DNA of 64,000 nt, taken from the NCBI RefSeq assembly GCF_003838195.1, contig NZ_RCBY01000014.1, forward strand, positions 1 to 64,000, in the 5' to 3' direction. The notes beneath the pieces are model-generated. The model saw nothing but the letters and a program-made list of their open reading frames with translations. It had not been told where the DNA came from and did not search any database. Below are positions 56,243 through 64,000 of this stretch, piece after piece. Position 1 is the stretch's first letter; each line of letters opens with the position of its first letter. Both the position numbers and the translations under genes were made by a program. The DNA comes from Okeania hirsuta. GTDB lineage: Bacteria; Cyanobacteriota; Cyanobacteriia; Cyanobacteriales; Microcoleaceae.

Positions 56243-57864
56243 TCAACCAGACATAATATTACTCTCAGTTTCAATCTGTCGCACCACAGTCAACGCTGAA
56301 TAAGACACTCCTGCCGTACCCTCTCCTGGATGAGTTGAATCTCCTACCAACCATAAATCCTGAATGGGAGTACGATTGGCAAATCCAAAAGGTCCGAAAG
56401 TTGAAAGACGCTGACCGACACCACCGACAACACCTTCATCTCGTGCCGTAAATTTAACAAAAGTACGAGGTGTAGCCGCTTCTTGATGAACTATTGTTTC
56501 TGGTTTTAAATAAAAATATTCACTCAAACGAGCGATCGCCTCCTCTGCATATTGCTGCTTCAACCCCTGATAATCTTTGCAATGTCTCCAAATTTGAGTA
56601 TCGGTAAAACTTGAAGCTGTAATTGTTGCTTTACCTGTGGGAGCGCGACCGTCTCCCGGATGACTCACTGATACAAACAAAGAATTATTTTCTCCAATGG
56701 GACCGTCATAATTGTAGAAAAACTGCAAATGAGGCGGACAGTTTGGTGGAATAGCACTTTCATCGACTCCCAAATAAACCACAAATGCACCCGATGGTGA
56801 GGGGAGTTTATTCACTCGGCGTTTGTAACCGGGTATTGGGTGAGAGGTCTGATTTTCATCTTTCACTAACTTTACTAAGTTTTGCACGGTGACATTAGCC
56901 ACAATATGGTCGGCAGTTTCTACCCAAGTTTCTCCAGTTTTTTGATTTTTGACTCTGACACCAGTAGCTTTACCCTTATCTATATATATCTGTTCCACAG
57001 TATGACCCATCAAGAGTTGTCCTCCGTCTCTTTCTAAAGCTGTAACCAGGCGATCGCTTAACACCTGCATACTTCCCTCAAGATGATACAAACCTTGGGG
57101 AGCTTGGGAAACAGCTAAAGCGGTAGCAGCATAAAGTAGAGCTGTTTCCCAAGCTCCTCAAGATGATACAAACCTTGGGGAGCTTGGGAAACAGCTAAAG
57201 CGGTAGCAGCATAAAGTAGAGCTGTTTCCTCTGTACCTACTTGAGAGTAAAGTTTCAGTTGTAAATCCAGAAATGTTTTCAACCGCAAATTATCATTTAA
57301 GCCATACAACCGTAACGCATCTGCTACCGTCATCAAAGTAAATGGCACTGTAATCAAAGTATCCAGGCGTACTGCTTTTGCTAACTGCCACATATCCCAG
57401 ATATTGCGCGGTGGTAAAACTGGGTCTCGCCCTTGAAACTTCCAACTTGCCTTAAATAATTTTGTCATTAGTTGCCAAAATGGTTCGCTACCGGGAAACT
57501 GAGAAAGTCTCTCTTGTTGCCATTTTTTTTGGTCGCGCCAAACATTAATAGGTTGAGTTTCTCCTGGTAGAAATACGGCACAGGCAGGGTCGCAGTTGGT
57601 GGCCTTCGGAATGTCAATCTCCAACTCAGAGAAAATCCGGTGATGAATACCACCAGTTTCTAAACCTGCTACTTGAGTAGCACCAACATCAAAAGTGAAA
57701 CCGCGTCGTTTAAAAGTAGAAGCGCAACCACCAGGAACGATCGCTTGGTCGAATATGTGGACTTGATAGCCTCTATGGGCCAGTAATGCTCCTGTTGTTA
57801 GGCCACCAACACCTGCACCACATACCACAATTTTTGATTTTTGTATAGTATTTTTAGAGAACAT
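56243..57864 (-). pseudogene. crtD: Carotenoid C-3',4' desaturase (CrtD-type), frameshifted by an 80-bp duplication
   Basis: FAD-dependent phytoene-desaturase-fold enzyme. VVCGAGVGGLTTGALLAHRG is the dinucleotide-binding motif, followed by GGCASTFKRRGFTFDVGATQ and TGGIHHRIF, which I associate with cyanobacterial CrtD of the myxol-glycoside pathway. The C-terminal half ends QDLWLVGDSTHPGEGTAGVS, the second FAD motif. An 80-bp period duplication (57076-57229) splits the frame after GLYHLE; removing it gives about 513 residues, the expected length. CrtH/CrtO-type relatives are alternatives, but the GATQVAGLE region favours CrtD. Confidence 0.78.
57076..57229. repeat. 80-bp-period duplication joined by a templated inverted repeat
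   Basis: Copies 57076-57149 and 57156-57229 (74 bp) are identical, linked by CAAGCT. The junction creates GCTGTTTCCCAAGCTCC (57141-57157), a perfect inverse of GGAGCTTGGGAAACAGC (57099-57115). This is the mark expected when replication copies from a nearby quasi-palindrome before re-priming. Confidence 0.93.
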
Positions 57865-58158
57865 AGAATTTATCTTAATATTTCTTAATTAAATATTAAT
57901 ATAATCTATCATTTGATCGGCTTTTTGGGCAAGGCCAGAACAGAACAAGGAGAAAATGTCTATAAAAAATTAGGCATGATTTTTATGTTAATTGTTATTT
58001 ATACCTCTTTCAAAGTATTGCTAGTTCAAGTGTAGACAAAAATGTGCAACTCCGTATTCAAGCGGACATGATATGATGACGATCCGAATAAAGGGAAATA
58101 TTTTTCTCACTGTTCCCTGTTCCCTGTTCCCTGCCTGCTATATAATTTTGTCAAATCA
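57865..58158. other. Spacer with a CGGACATGATAT end and heptamers
   Basis: GCGGACATGATATGATGAC at 58060 is a lone end of the ATATCATGTCC MITE family. TGTTCCCTGTTCCCTGTTCC (58110-58130) is a heptamer run. No gene. Confidence 0.6.
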
Positions 58159-59358
58159 TCAATTTACTGGTGGGACTCTAACTATATTTAATTTTGTTAC
58201 GTTATTCAAGATATCTGGTGCTGCAGTTCTAGGAATACAAACAACATTACCAGCACGCATTTTCTCCAGGCGATCGCCTACCACAGAAATAAGCTGACTA
58301 ACTCTCCAACGCACTATCTCTCCATACATAGGAATAATCTCAATTTCATCACCCACTTCCACAGACTCAACCAGTTGCAAAACTATATTTTCTGGTGTTG
58401 TCTCCATCACAATACCAAGATATTCGTGAGTACCCCTACTACTTTCCAACTGCTTATATACAGAATCATTTCCTGCAGGAATTTCCAATGAAGCAGAAGA
58501 ATAGTCACGGTGAGGCACAGATTCTAATTCACCACTAATCTGATTCACTAACTCTGGAGTCAACCTCCCTTCTGCATAAGCATCGATCGCTTGACGATAA
58601 GATCTACAAGTCATCGCTACATAAAACGATGATTTCATTCGCCCCTCTATTTTCAGAGAACAGATTTGATGCTCAAAAAACGCTCCTACTTGATGAATAC
58701 CCCATAAATCTTTAGAAGACATAAAAGTAACCGGGCGATCGTCTGTTTTTGCCTCCAACTGATAGGGAAAACGACATGACTGAATACATCCACCACGATT
58801 AGAATCTCGACCTGCAGTAAAATTGGAGATTGTACAATTACCAGAAAAAGCCATACACATAGCACCGTGAATAAACATCTCCACATCAATACCAGTTTGT
58901 CTACGAATCAACCCACCCTCTGCAACACTGACTTCTCGCCCCACAATTAAACGCTTCACAGCAAATTCTTTCCACATTTGCCCTGCATAAGAATTAAGAC
59001 AAGATGCTTGAGTCGAGAGATGAATGTCAAGATTAGAACTATTTTTCACTACTCGCAAAACCCCCAAGTCAGAAACAATCACACCATCTACACCAATAGA
59101 TTCCAGAAATTGACAATATTCGGCTAATCCCTCAAAGTCATCATCGTGGAGAAAAGCGTTCAGAGTCAGATAAACTTTAGCATTATTTTGGTGGGCAAAA
59201 TTTACTCCGTATTCTAAGTCATAGTCAGAAAAATTATCTGCTCGCGCCCGTAAACCGTATTTTTGCCCTCCCACATAAACAGCATCCGCGCCATAGGTAA
59301 CAGCAACTTTTAGACGTTCGAGATTTTTAGCAGGAGCTAACAATTCTGGTTTCCACAT
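58159..59358 (-). CDS. U32-family peptidase-like protein (TrhP/YegQ type)
   Basis: 399 residues. ELLAPAKNLERLKVAVTYGA and DAVYVGG at the start, and the U32 signature EMFIHGAMCMAFSGNCTISN with the paired RGGCIQSCRFPY cysteines. Members of this size act in prephenate-dependent tRNA U34 hydroxylation in other bacteria, or as collagenase-like peptidases by older annotation. The four clustered cysteines fit the tRNA-modifying group, where an Fe-S cluster is suspected. The C-terminal beta-barrel-like part is VEVGDEIEIIPMYGEIV. Monocistronic. Confidence 0.9.
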   Translation of the reverse strand: MWKPELLAPAKNLERLKVAVTYGADAVYVGGQKYGLRARADNFSDYDLEYGVNFAHQNNAKVYLTLNAFLHDDDFEGLAEYCQFLESIGVDGVIVSDLGVLRVVKNSSNLDIHLSTQASCLNSYAGQMWKEFAVKRLIVGREVSVAEGGLIRRQTGIDVEMFIHGAMCMAFSGNCTISNFTAGRDSNRGGCIQSCRFPYQLEAKTDDRPVTFMSSKDLWGIHQVGAFFEHQICSLKIEGRMKSSFYVAMTCRSYRQAIDAYAEGRLTPELVNQISGELESVPHRDYSSASLEIPAGNDSVYKQLESSRGTHEYLGIVMETTPENIVLQLVESVEVGDEIEIIPMYGEIVRWRVSQLISVVGDRLEKMRAGNVVCIPRTAAPDILNNVTKLNIVRVPPVN

Positions 59359-59465
59359 ATTATATATATAGTGATTAACTTAAATATTTTAGCTTGATCG
59401 CTCAACTATGGTTTGAAGAATCAGAATCAACGCTATAATTAAAATATAGAGGTTTTGCGGAAATT

Positions 59466-59594
59466 TTGAACGAACAAAAAACGATAGTGAAACAGCTCGA
59501 AACCAAAACCCATCAAGAAATTTTTGATCCCGATAGTGACTGCCAACCAATAGCAGATAATACAGTTCAATTTCGCTGGATAATGGTCATCTAC

Positions 59595-59596
<2 letters not shown>
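59466..59596 (+). pseudogene. Uma2-family N-terminal fragment
   Basis: NEQKTIVKQLETKTHQEIFD followed by PDSDCQPIADNTVQFRWIMV fits Uma2 proteins, which commonly have YPSSDGQPMADNT-x-QF-x-WI at this position. The frame then runs into an inserted GGAGACA heptamer block and repeat at about 59597 and is lost. Confidence 0.55.
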
Positions 59597-59720
<124 letters not shown>

Positions 59721-59751
59721 ATCTAGTGTCTAATTGTATCAGTTAATCTAC

Positions 59752-59839
59752 AGGAATTACGCAGTATCGTTACATATAGTGTATAACTTGCTCATTTTTC
59801 TGATCCAACCACTATTATTGGTGTCGTTGCGTAAGTCCT
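59752..59839. repeat. MITE with AGGAATTACGCA / TGCGTAAGTCCT ends
   Basis: Diverged partner of 51656-51754: 11 of 12 terminal bases match in inverse, the interior differs. No coding content. Confidence 0.8.
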
Positions 59840-60598
59840 GATCTATTTATTAGAGGAATGAAAAAAGCCTAAACTCAAACGAAGTCAACTCAAAAATAAT
59901 ATTACTAATTTTTGCAGCTAGACACTAGCTTCGTAAAATCCTGACATCTTTTTGGCTGACGTTGGTAAATATAAAGATGAATTGAATGCACCAAGAGCTA
60001 TGGATCGGATAACTGTACTTTTGGATTTTTCACACCGAAAATGGCTTTAAACCCAGTATTAGCAGGAAAAATACCTTAAGTGGCTTAAAATAGCTGAAAC
60101 CTAGATAGATCAAGAAAACGACTGATTTAATATAAAAATTTTGCGGTATCAGGTTTTGACCTTATTTTTAACCTATTTTTTCCTAAAGTCTAGATAAAAT
60201 CTCTAAGTACTATAAAGTTGGAGTTTAATTTTCCATGCAATGTCCAGAGTGTCTTATCTCAAATCCGGTTAAACAGTTATAGATTGGTTAACTCAGGAGG
60301 AGTCAGGAGTCAAGAGTCAGCAGGAGAAAGAATCACAAAGATTTAGTAGTTATGACGATTGGAGAATTTTTTTATATCCAATTCCCCCGGATTTGATATT
60401 AGCAAACATATCCGTAAAAATGGCCATCGAAGACATAAGCAAAACTGCATTTGTGTCTAATGTGGTTACCAGTTTGTTGATTTTTATGATTCACCTGGAT
60501 ATAGTCAGGATATTAAAGCTCCAAATCTCTAGATCTGCTCAAGTATTCCCTCAGACTTTTAATTCATTATCTCAAGTTCGGCGATCTACCTATGTAAA
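59840..60598 (+). pseudogene. IS1-family transposase N-terminal relics in a repeat-rich spacer
   Basis: At 60235 MQCPECLISNPVK resembles the zinc-finger start of IS1 InsA. After a GAGTCAGGAGTCAAGAGTCA insert, 60404-60525 reads SKHIRKNGHRRHKQNCICV, stop, CGYQFVDFYDSPGYSQDIKA, the same region of another IS1 subfamily. A degenerate copy of the CTAGCGGGACTTT MITE lies near 60005-60195. No intact gene in this stretch. Confidence 0.6.
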
Positions 60599-61348
60599 CT
60601 ATGGCTCCACGACTACAGTTGTACCCACCTGTACTTTTTCAAATAAAGCAATCACATCTTCATTCCGCATCCGCACACAACCGTGAGATGCAGCATATCC
60701 AATGGATTCTACAGTGGGAGTACCATGAAACCCAATGGTATCTTTTCCATCTGTCCAAAAACCAATCCACCTCAATCCTAAAGCTGTATTTGGCCCTGCT
60801 GGCATTACCTCACCCGTCCAGGGGTTTTGCCATTGCGGATTTTCCACCAGTTGAATAACTTCAAATTTACCTGTTGGTGTTTCCCAACCTGGTTTACCCA
60901 CTGCTACAGGATAACTAGCTATTTCCTCTTCTCCTTCATACACATATACTCGTCGTTCCCCTAAGCGAAGTACCACCTGGATTAACTTTTCTACTTCTAT
61001 TCTTTCTATTCCCAAATATTTTTGAAAGTCTTTAACAGCACGTTTCAGGTTTGGCATTAAGCCACCAAATGATGAATTAACTGATTCTCCTTCTGTTAGT
61101 AAATATTTTTGGAGGTCTTGAACGGGAGGTTGCCACTTTGGCGTCAAATCATCAAATGCTAAATTAGCTTCCTTCTGTGTTTGCTGATTATTATTAGTTG
61201 TCTCAGTCGTATAAACAGAAGCTATGGATAACTTTTGACCAGATAATATAATAATTGCTGTAGTTAAGAATATTGCTGTTAAATTATATGCTCCCTTGTT
61301 GATTTTTAGCATCGGACTAAGGCATTTATTTGTGGTAGATTCGATCAT
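60599..61348 (-). CDS. L,D-transpeptidase (YkuD domain), copy 1
   Basis: 249 residues. An N-terminal membrane or signal segment (YNLTAIFLTTAIIILSG) precedes a linker and then the YkuD domain: VVLRLGERRVYVYEGEEEIA, GKPGWETPTGKFEVIQLVEN, and the catalytic HGTPTVESIGYAASHGCVRM with Cys in SHGCVRM. It forms or edits 3-3 crosslinks in peptidoglycan or anchors proteins in the periplasm. The following paralogue, 90 bp upstream on the same strand, shares the WIGFWTDG segment. All active-site residues are present. Confidence 0.93.
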   Translation of the reverse strand: MIESTTNKCLSPMLKINKGAYNLTAIFLTTAIIILSGQKLSIASVYTTETTNNNQQTQKEANLAFDDLTPKWQPPVQDLQKYLLTEGESVNSSFGGLMPNLKRAVKDFQKYLGIERIEVEKLIQVVLRLGERRVYVYEGEEEIASYPVAVGKPGWETPTGKFEVIQLVENPQWQNPWTGEVMPAGPNTALGLRWIGFWTDGKDTIGFHGTPTVESIGYAASHGCVRMRNEDVIALFEKVQVGTTVVVEP

Positions 61349-61438
61349 TTTTCACTCCTCAAAATTAATTATATAGATATTATCAGAAACTAATATTATT
61401 AGTAGCTTAATTTATCAATAAACTCTGCTCATATTCTG

Positions 61439-62101
61439 TTAAGGTTCGACGATGACAGTTGTACCAATTGCTACTTTTTCAAATAGGGCTAGTACATCTT
61501 GATTTAACATTCTAACACAACCATGAGAAGCAGCTTGTCCTACTGTTTCTTCGTCGGGTGTTCCATGAAAACCTATATAGTTTGTGCCATCTGTCCAAAA
61601 ACCAATCCATCTTTCCCCTAAAGGATTTTCTGGACCTGGTGGTATTATTTCTCCAGTAAAAGGATGTTTCCAGGATGGATTTGGAATTTTTTGCATGACT
61701 TTATATGTACCTGAAGGAGTCTCCCATCCTTCTCTACCAATAGCAATGGGATAGCTGGTTTTTAATTGCTCGTCTTGATATATATAGACACGGCGATCGC
61801 TTAATTTTATGACTAAATAAATATTTTCATTTTGCTGAATATAAAGTTCTTTTAGTATTTTTTTTGTAATCGGTGATTTTGATTTTATTGGAGACTGAAT
61901 TTCTATTAAGTCTGTAGCATTAGTTGAAGCTTCTTGATTTTCAACAGGAGTTGAAGCATGAGCTTTTCGTTGTAAATAGTTCCAGCTAATGACTATACTT
62001 ATGCTTAAGAGTATTAACAGATGAAAACCACTAAAAATATTGTGTTTTTGACTACTATTGCTCCATCTAGATAAAGATTTTTTTCTGACTTTTTCATTCA
62101 T
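61439..62101 (-). CDS. L,D-transpeptidase (YkuD domain), copy 2
   Basis: 220 residues. One N-terminal membrane helix (FHLLILLSISIVISWNYL) precedes the YkuD domain: YLVIKLSDRRVYIYQDEQLK, GREGWETPSGTYKVMQKIPN, and HGTPDEETVGQAASHGCVRM. The C-terminal LALFEKVAIGTTVIVEP is almost the same as in copy 1. The pair is a tandem gene duplication that has diverged mainly in the N-terminal anchor and linker. Probably transcribed first of the two. Confidence 0.93.
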   Translation of the reverse strand: MNEKVRKKSLSRWSNSSQKHNIFSGFHLLILLSISIVISWNYLQRKAHASTPVENQEASTNATDLIEIQSPIKSKSPITKKILKELYIQQNENIYLVIKLSDRRVYIYQDEQLKTSYPIAIGREGWETPSGTYKVMQKIPNPSWKHPFTGEIIPPGPENPLGERWIGFWTDGTNYIGFHGTPDEETVGQAASHGCVRMLNQDVLALFEKVAIGTTVIVEP

Positions 62102-62252
62102 TTAGTCAATCCTTAACTACTGAAAATATGCTGGTTTTTGATTATACAGTAGTTTTTATGATTAGTAGACCACAGTAGAGAGGTTTTATGGAATCTCCCT
62201 ACAATGGTTTTGGTGTGCGACTATGTGGTTCATCCATTTAAAAATCGCTGTA

Positions 62253-62390
62253 ATATCATGTCCGGTTGAATACTTATAAATAAACGACGGAGTCCTCAGG
62301 AGGACTGAGTCAGGAGTCAGGAGGGAAGAAGAAAGAGGAGGAAAAGGAGAAAGTTTTTTTGTTCTATCGCTCATTATCCGGACATGATAT
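62253..62390. repeat. 138-bp MITE with perfect 13-bp ATATCATGTCCGG ends
   Basis: ATATCATGTCCGG (62253-62265) and CCGGACATGATAT (62378-62390). Same family as the insertion in the response regulator at 42637. The interior is purine-rich (GGAAGAAGAAAGAGGAGG). Confidence 0.92.
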
Positions 62391-62750
62391 AACTGCAAAT
62401 CCACTACAGCGTTATAGCATATATAGCAGAAAGAAGAAGGCGTTTAGTTATCTACAACAGAAGGAAGGAGGAAAAATCAGGCGTTGTCTGAGTTTTCAGC
62501 TTTTGATATGTCAAATACATTGGAGTCAGGAGGACTGAGTCAGGAGTCAGGAGGGAAGAAGAAAGAGGAGGAAAAGGAGAAAGTTTTTTTGTTCTATCGC
62601 TCATTATCCGGACATGATATAACTGCAAATCCACTACAGCGTTATAGCATATATAGCAGAAGGAAGAAGGCGTTTAGTTGTCTACAACAGAAGGAAGGAG
62701 GAAAATCAGGCGTTGTCTGAGTTTTCAGCTTTTGATATGTCAAATACATT
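62292..62750. repeat. About 230-bp tandem duplication that includes half a MITE
   Basis: Copies 62292-62521 and 62522-62750 differ by two substitutions and one A. Each contains the right MITE end, CACTACAGCGTTATAGCAT and GGCGTTGTCTGAGTTTTC. The second copy therefore has a right MITE end without a left end. Confidence 0.93.
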
Positions 62751-62800
62751 AATAAGCTGGAAAAACCTATCTTCTCCCTTTAATGGTAAATCTCTTGCCT

Positions 62801-62927
<127 letters not shown>

Positions 62928-62991
62928 AAAAAGCTGGTTGTTTGGTTCCGATGATTGATTGCTATTGCGCAATAGTTATGTAAACAAATAA

Positions 62992-63013
62992 GGCAACTTT
63001 TAGGGAAGTTGCC
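62992..63013 (-). terminator. Probable psaK terminator
   Basis: GGCAACTT (62992-62999) pairs with AAGTTGCC (63006-63013) over a 6-nt loop. On the minus strand the stem lies 60 nt beyond the psaK stop and is followed by TTATTTGTTT. Confidence 0.7.
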
Positions 63014-63072
63014 ATAAATAAATCAAAATTGAATTAACAATTTTCTGCTAATAGTTATAGTTGAGGGAAATG

Positions 63073-63333
63073 TTACAGAGATCCTATATTTGCCAAACCA
63101 AGAATTACACCTGCACCTAAAATGTGACCAAAGCTAGTAGTTGCTAAAACTCCAGCTACACCAAAACCACCGAAAAAGTTAGATCCAGGCATTGCAGGTC
63201 CAACGCTAGGATATTTAACTGTAAACTTAGCGAAGGCGATCGCTACAATATTGCAAATAATCATAATTAAAGCAATTTTGGGACTCCAACTAAAAGTATT
63301 AGGGCCAACTGCGAGTAAAGTTGAGTAAAGCAT
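63073..63333 (-). CDS. psaK: Photosystem I reaction centre subunit PsaK (X)
   Basis: 86 residues, the usual PsaK length. Two membrane helices (SPKIALIMIICNIVAIAFAK and a C-terminal one with FGHILGAGVILGLANIGSL) flank a positive loop, with VGPAMPG before the second helix. It sits at the edge of PSI and helps connect antenna proteins, including IsiA and phycobilisomes under stress in cyanobacteria. A clear RBS (AAGGAAAAG) precedes the ATG. It has its own terminator and appears monocistronic. Confidence 0.95.
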   Translation of the reverse strand: MLYSTLLAVGPNTFSWSPKIALIMIICNIVAIAFAKFTVKYPSVGPAMPGSNFFGGFGVAGVLATTSFGHILGAGVILGLANIGSL

Positions 63334-63660
63334 TTTTTCTTTTCCTTAATTATATGTAGTCAATCAAAAACCTAAGTGGCATCTTTATACCAGAAAATAC
63401 AATTATTTTCTCTTCTAGAGTAACTTAGTAATAATTCTTTACAAATCCAGCTTTAGATTTAAGAGGACTCTTACAGAAATTGGGAGTAGGAAACAGTGGA
63501 AGGTATCAATAGAGTTTTTGTGATGAAAAAAAATGACTATAGGCATTTCAAAATTTATGGGGTAAACCATAAGCTAGGTGATTTTATTTTATCTGGTTAA
63601 TTATTGATGAAAAATATTTAAAAGTTAATAAATAGGTGATTTTATTTTTAATAAAAATAT
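63334..63660. other. psaK upstream region
   Basis: AT-rich; the psaK promoter should lie here. A direct repeat TAGGTGATTTTATTTT occurs twice (63577 and 63632). No gene recognised. Confidence 0.5.
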
Positions 63661-63938
63661 AATTAGGGTTTGCTGAAAAAAGTCTTTTTGCTGGGGTAGG
63701 AGACAGGAGACAGGAGACAGGAGACAACCCACCCCTAACCCCTCCCAGGAGGGGAGAAATGGGAATTTAGAGGAGATAGGAGCTAAGTTTTGTCCCTTGA
63801 TTTTTCTGCCCAACTATGAGCCTAAAATACTAACTTTTTGAGCGTGAAGAGCTGAAAACCAGGCACTTTTTAAAGGCCCCAAAAAGGCTAAAACCTTTAT
63901 CTGTAAATACTTTTAGATTTAATCAGCAAGCCCTAATT
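63661..63938. repeat. 250-bp MITE family copy at the right edge
   Basis: AATTAGGGTTTGCTGAAAAA on the left and TTTAATCAGCAAGCCCTAATT on the right. The interior has GGAGACAGGAGACAGGAGAC, a CCCACCCCTAACCCCTCCCA block like the 25.0-kb copy, and GAGCGTGAAGAGCTG. The last 62 bases of the window hold nothing recognisable. Confidence 0.92.
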
Positions 63939-64000
63939 ACTATAAGAACTGATTTGTAAACTGAGCTGAAATCCCTTTCTAGCATGGGTTTTTCAAAAGT

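Overview
The window looks like chromosomal DNA of a filamentous, non-heterocystous marine cyanobacterium of the Trichodesmium/Okeania type. This rests on a photosystem I psaK gene, a carotenoid desaturase of the cyanobacterial CrtD type, an XisH/XisI pair, frequent GCGATCGC (HIP1) sites and low GC. Coding density is also low, with long spacers full of miniature inverted-repeat elements (MITEs), TnpB and IS remnants and short tandem heptamers. The genus is an inference; no rRNA or tRNA gene was recognised.

Layout. 1-2.8 kb is a graveyard of nested transposons: IS630 remnant, IS4 remnant, then IS1 with an intact 8-bp target duplication, plus an IS200/IS605-derived piece. 2.9-8.2 kb on the minus strand holds a likely pterin/pterin-glycoside locus: a PTPS-family enzyme overlapping an SDR reductase, then a methyltransferase and a family-4 glycosyltransferase. 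A dead tnpB sits inside the locus, and the glycosyltransferase is broken by an exact 79-bp tandem duplication. 8.2-10.5 kb carries two adjacent mscS-like channels. 11-13.7 kb has a small Cys-rich protein, a cyclase fragment, a holin-like membrane protein and ychF. 14.5-17.9 kb holds the most unusual locus: an HTH protein, a PD-(D/E)xK-like domain fused to a ParA ATPase, and a ParB-like protein with two HhH-like repeats. A 494-bp near-perfect palindrome and a duplicated gene junction split the last two.

18.5-29.5 kb is mostly housekeeping: an Orn/Lys/Arg decarboxylase, cbiT, cdsA, a DUF2993 protein, an RsuA-type pseudouridine synthase, a RodZ-like protein and malQ. 31-36 kb has a bestrophin, a winged-helix protein and a third MscS whose 5' flank is a MITE. 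A bifunctional adhE (38.8-41.5 kb) points to fermentation in the dark or under anoxia. 42.5-49 kb contains a MITE-disrupted response regulator, moeA, an Uma2 pseudogene, a dead IS630, xisH/xisI and a truncated NB-ARC/TPR gene. 49.9-54.2 kb has a cation/proton antiporter with a universal-stress domain and a decayed type II restriction-modification pair. 56-64 kb has a crtD broken by an 80-bp duplication, a U32 peptidase, two tandem L,D-transpeptidases and psaK.

Two themes run across the window. First, at least eight MITE families occur, one with seven recognisable copies, and several are inserted in genes or in each other. Second, short, nearly identical tandem duplications (79, 80, 105, 110, 114 and about 230 bp) occur repeatedly and have frameshifted two metabolic genes. 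They are either recent replication-slippage events or assembly errors, and this should be settled before the genes are called dead.
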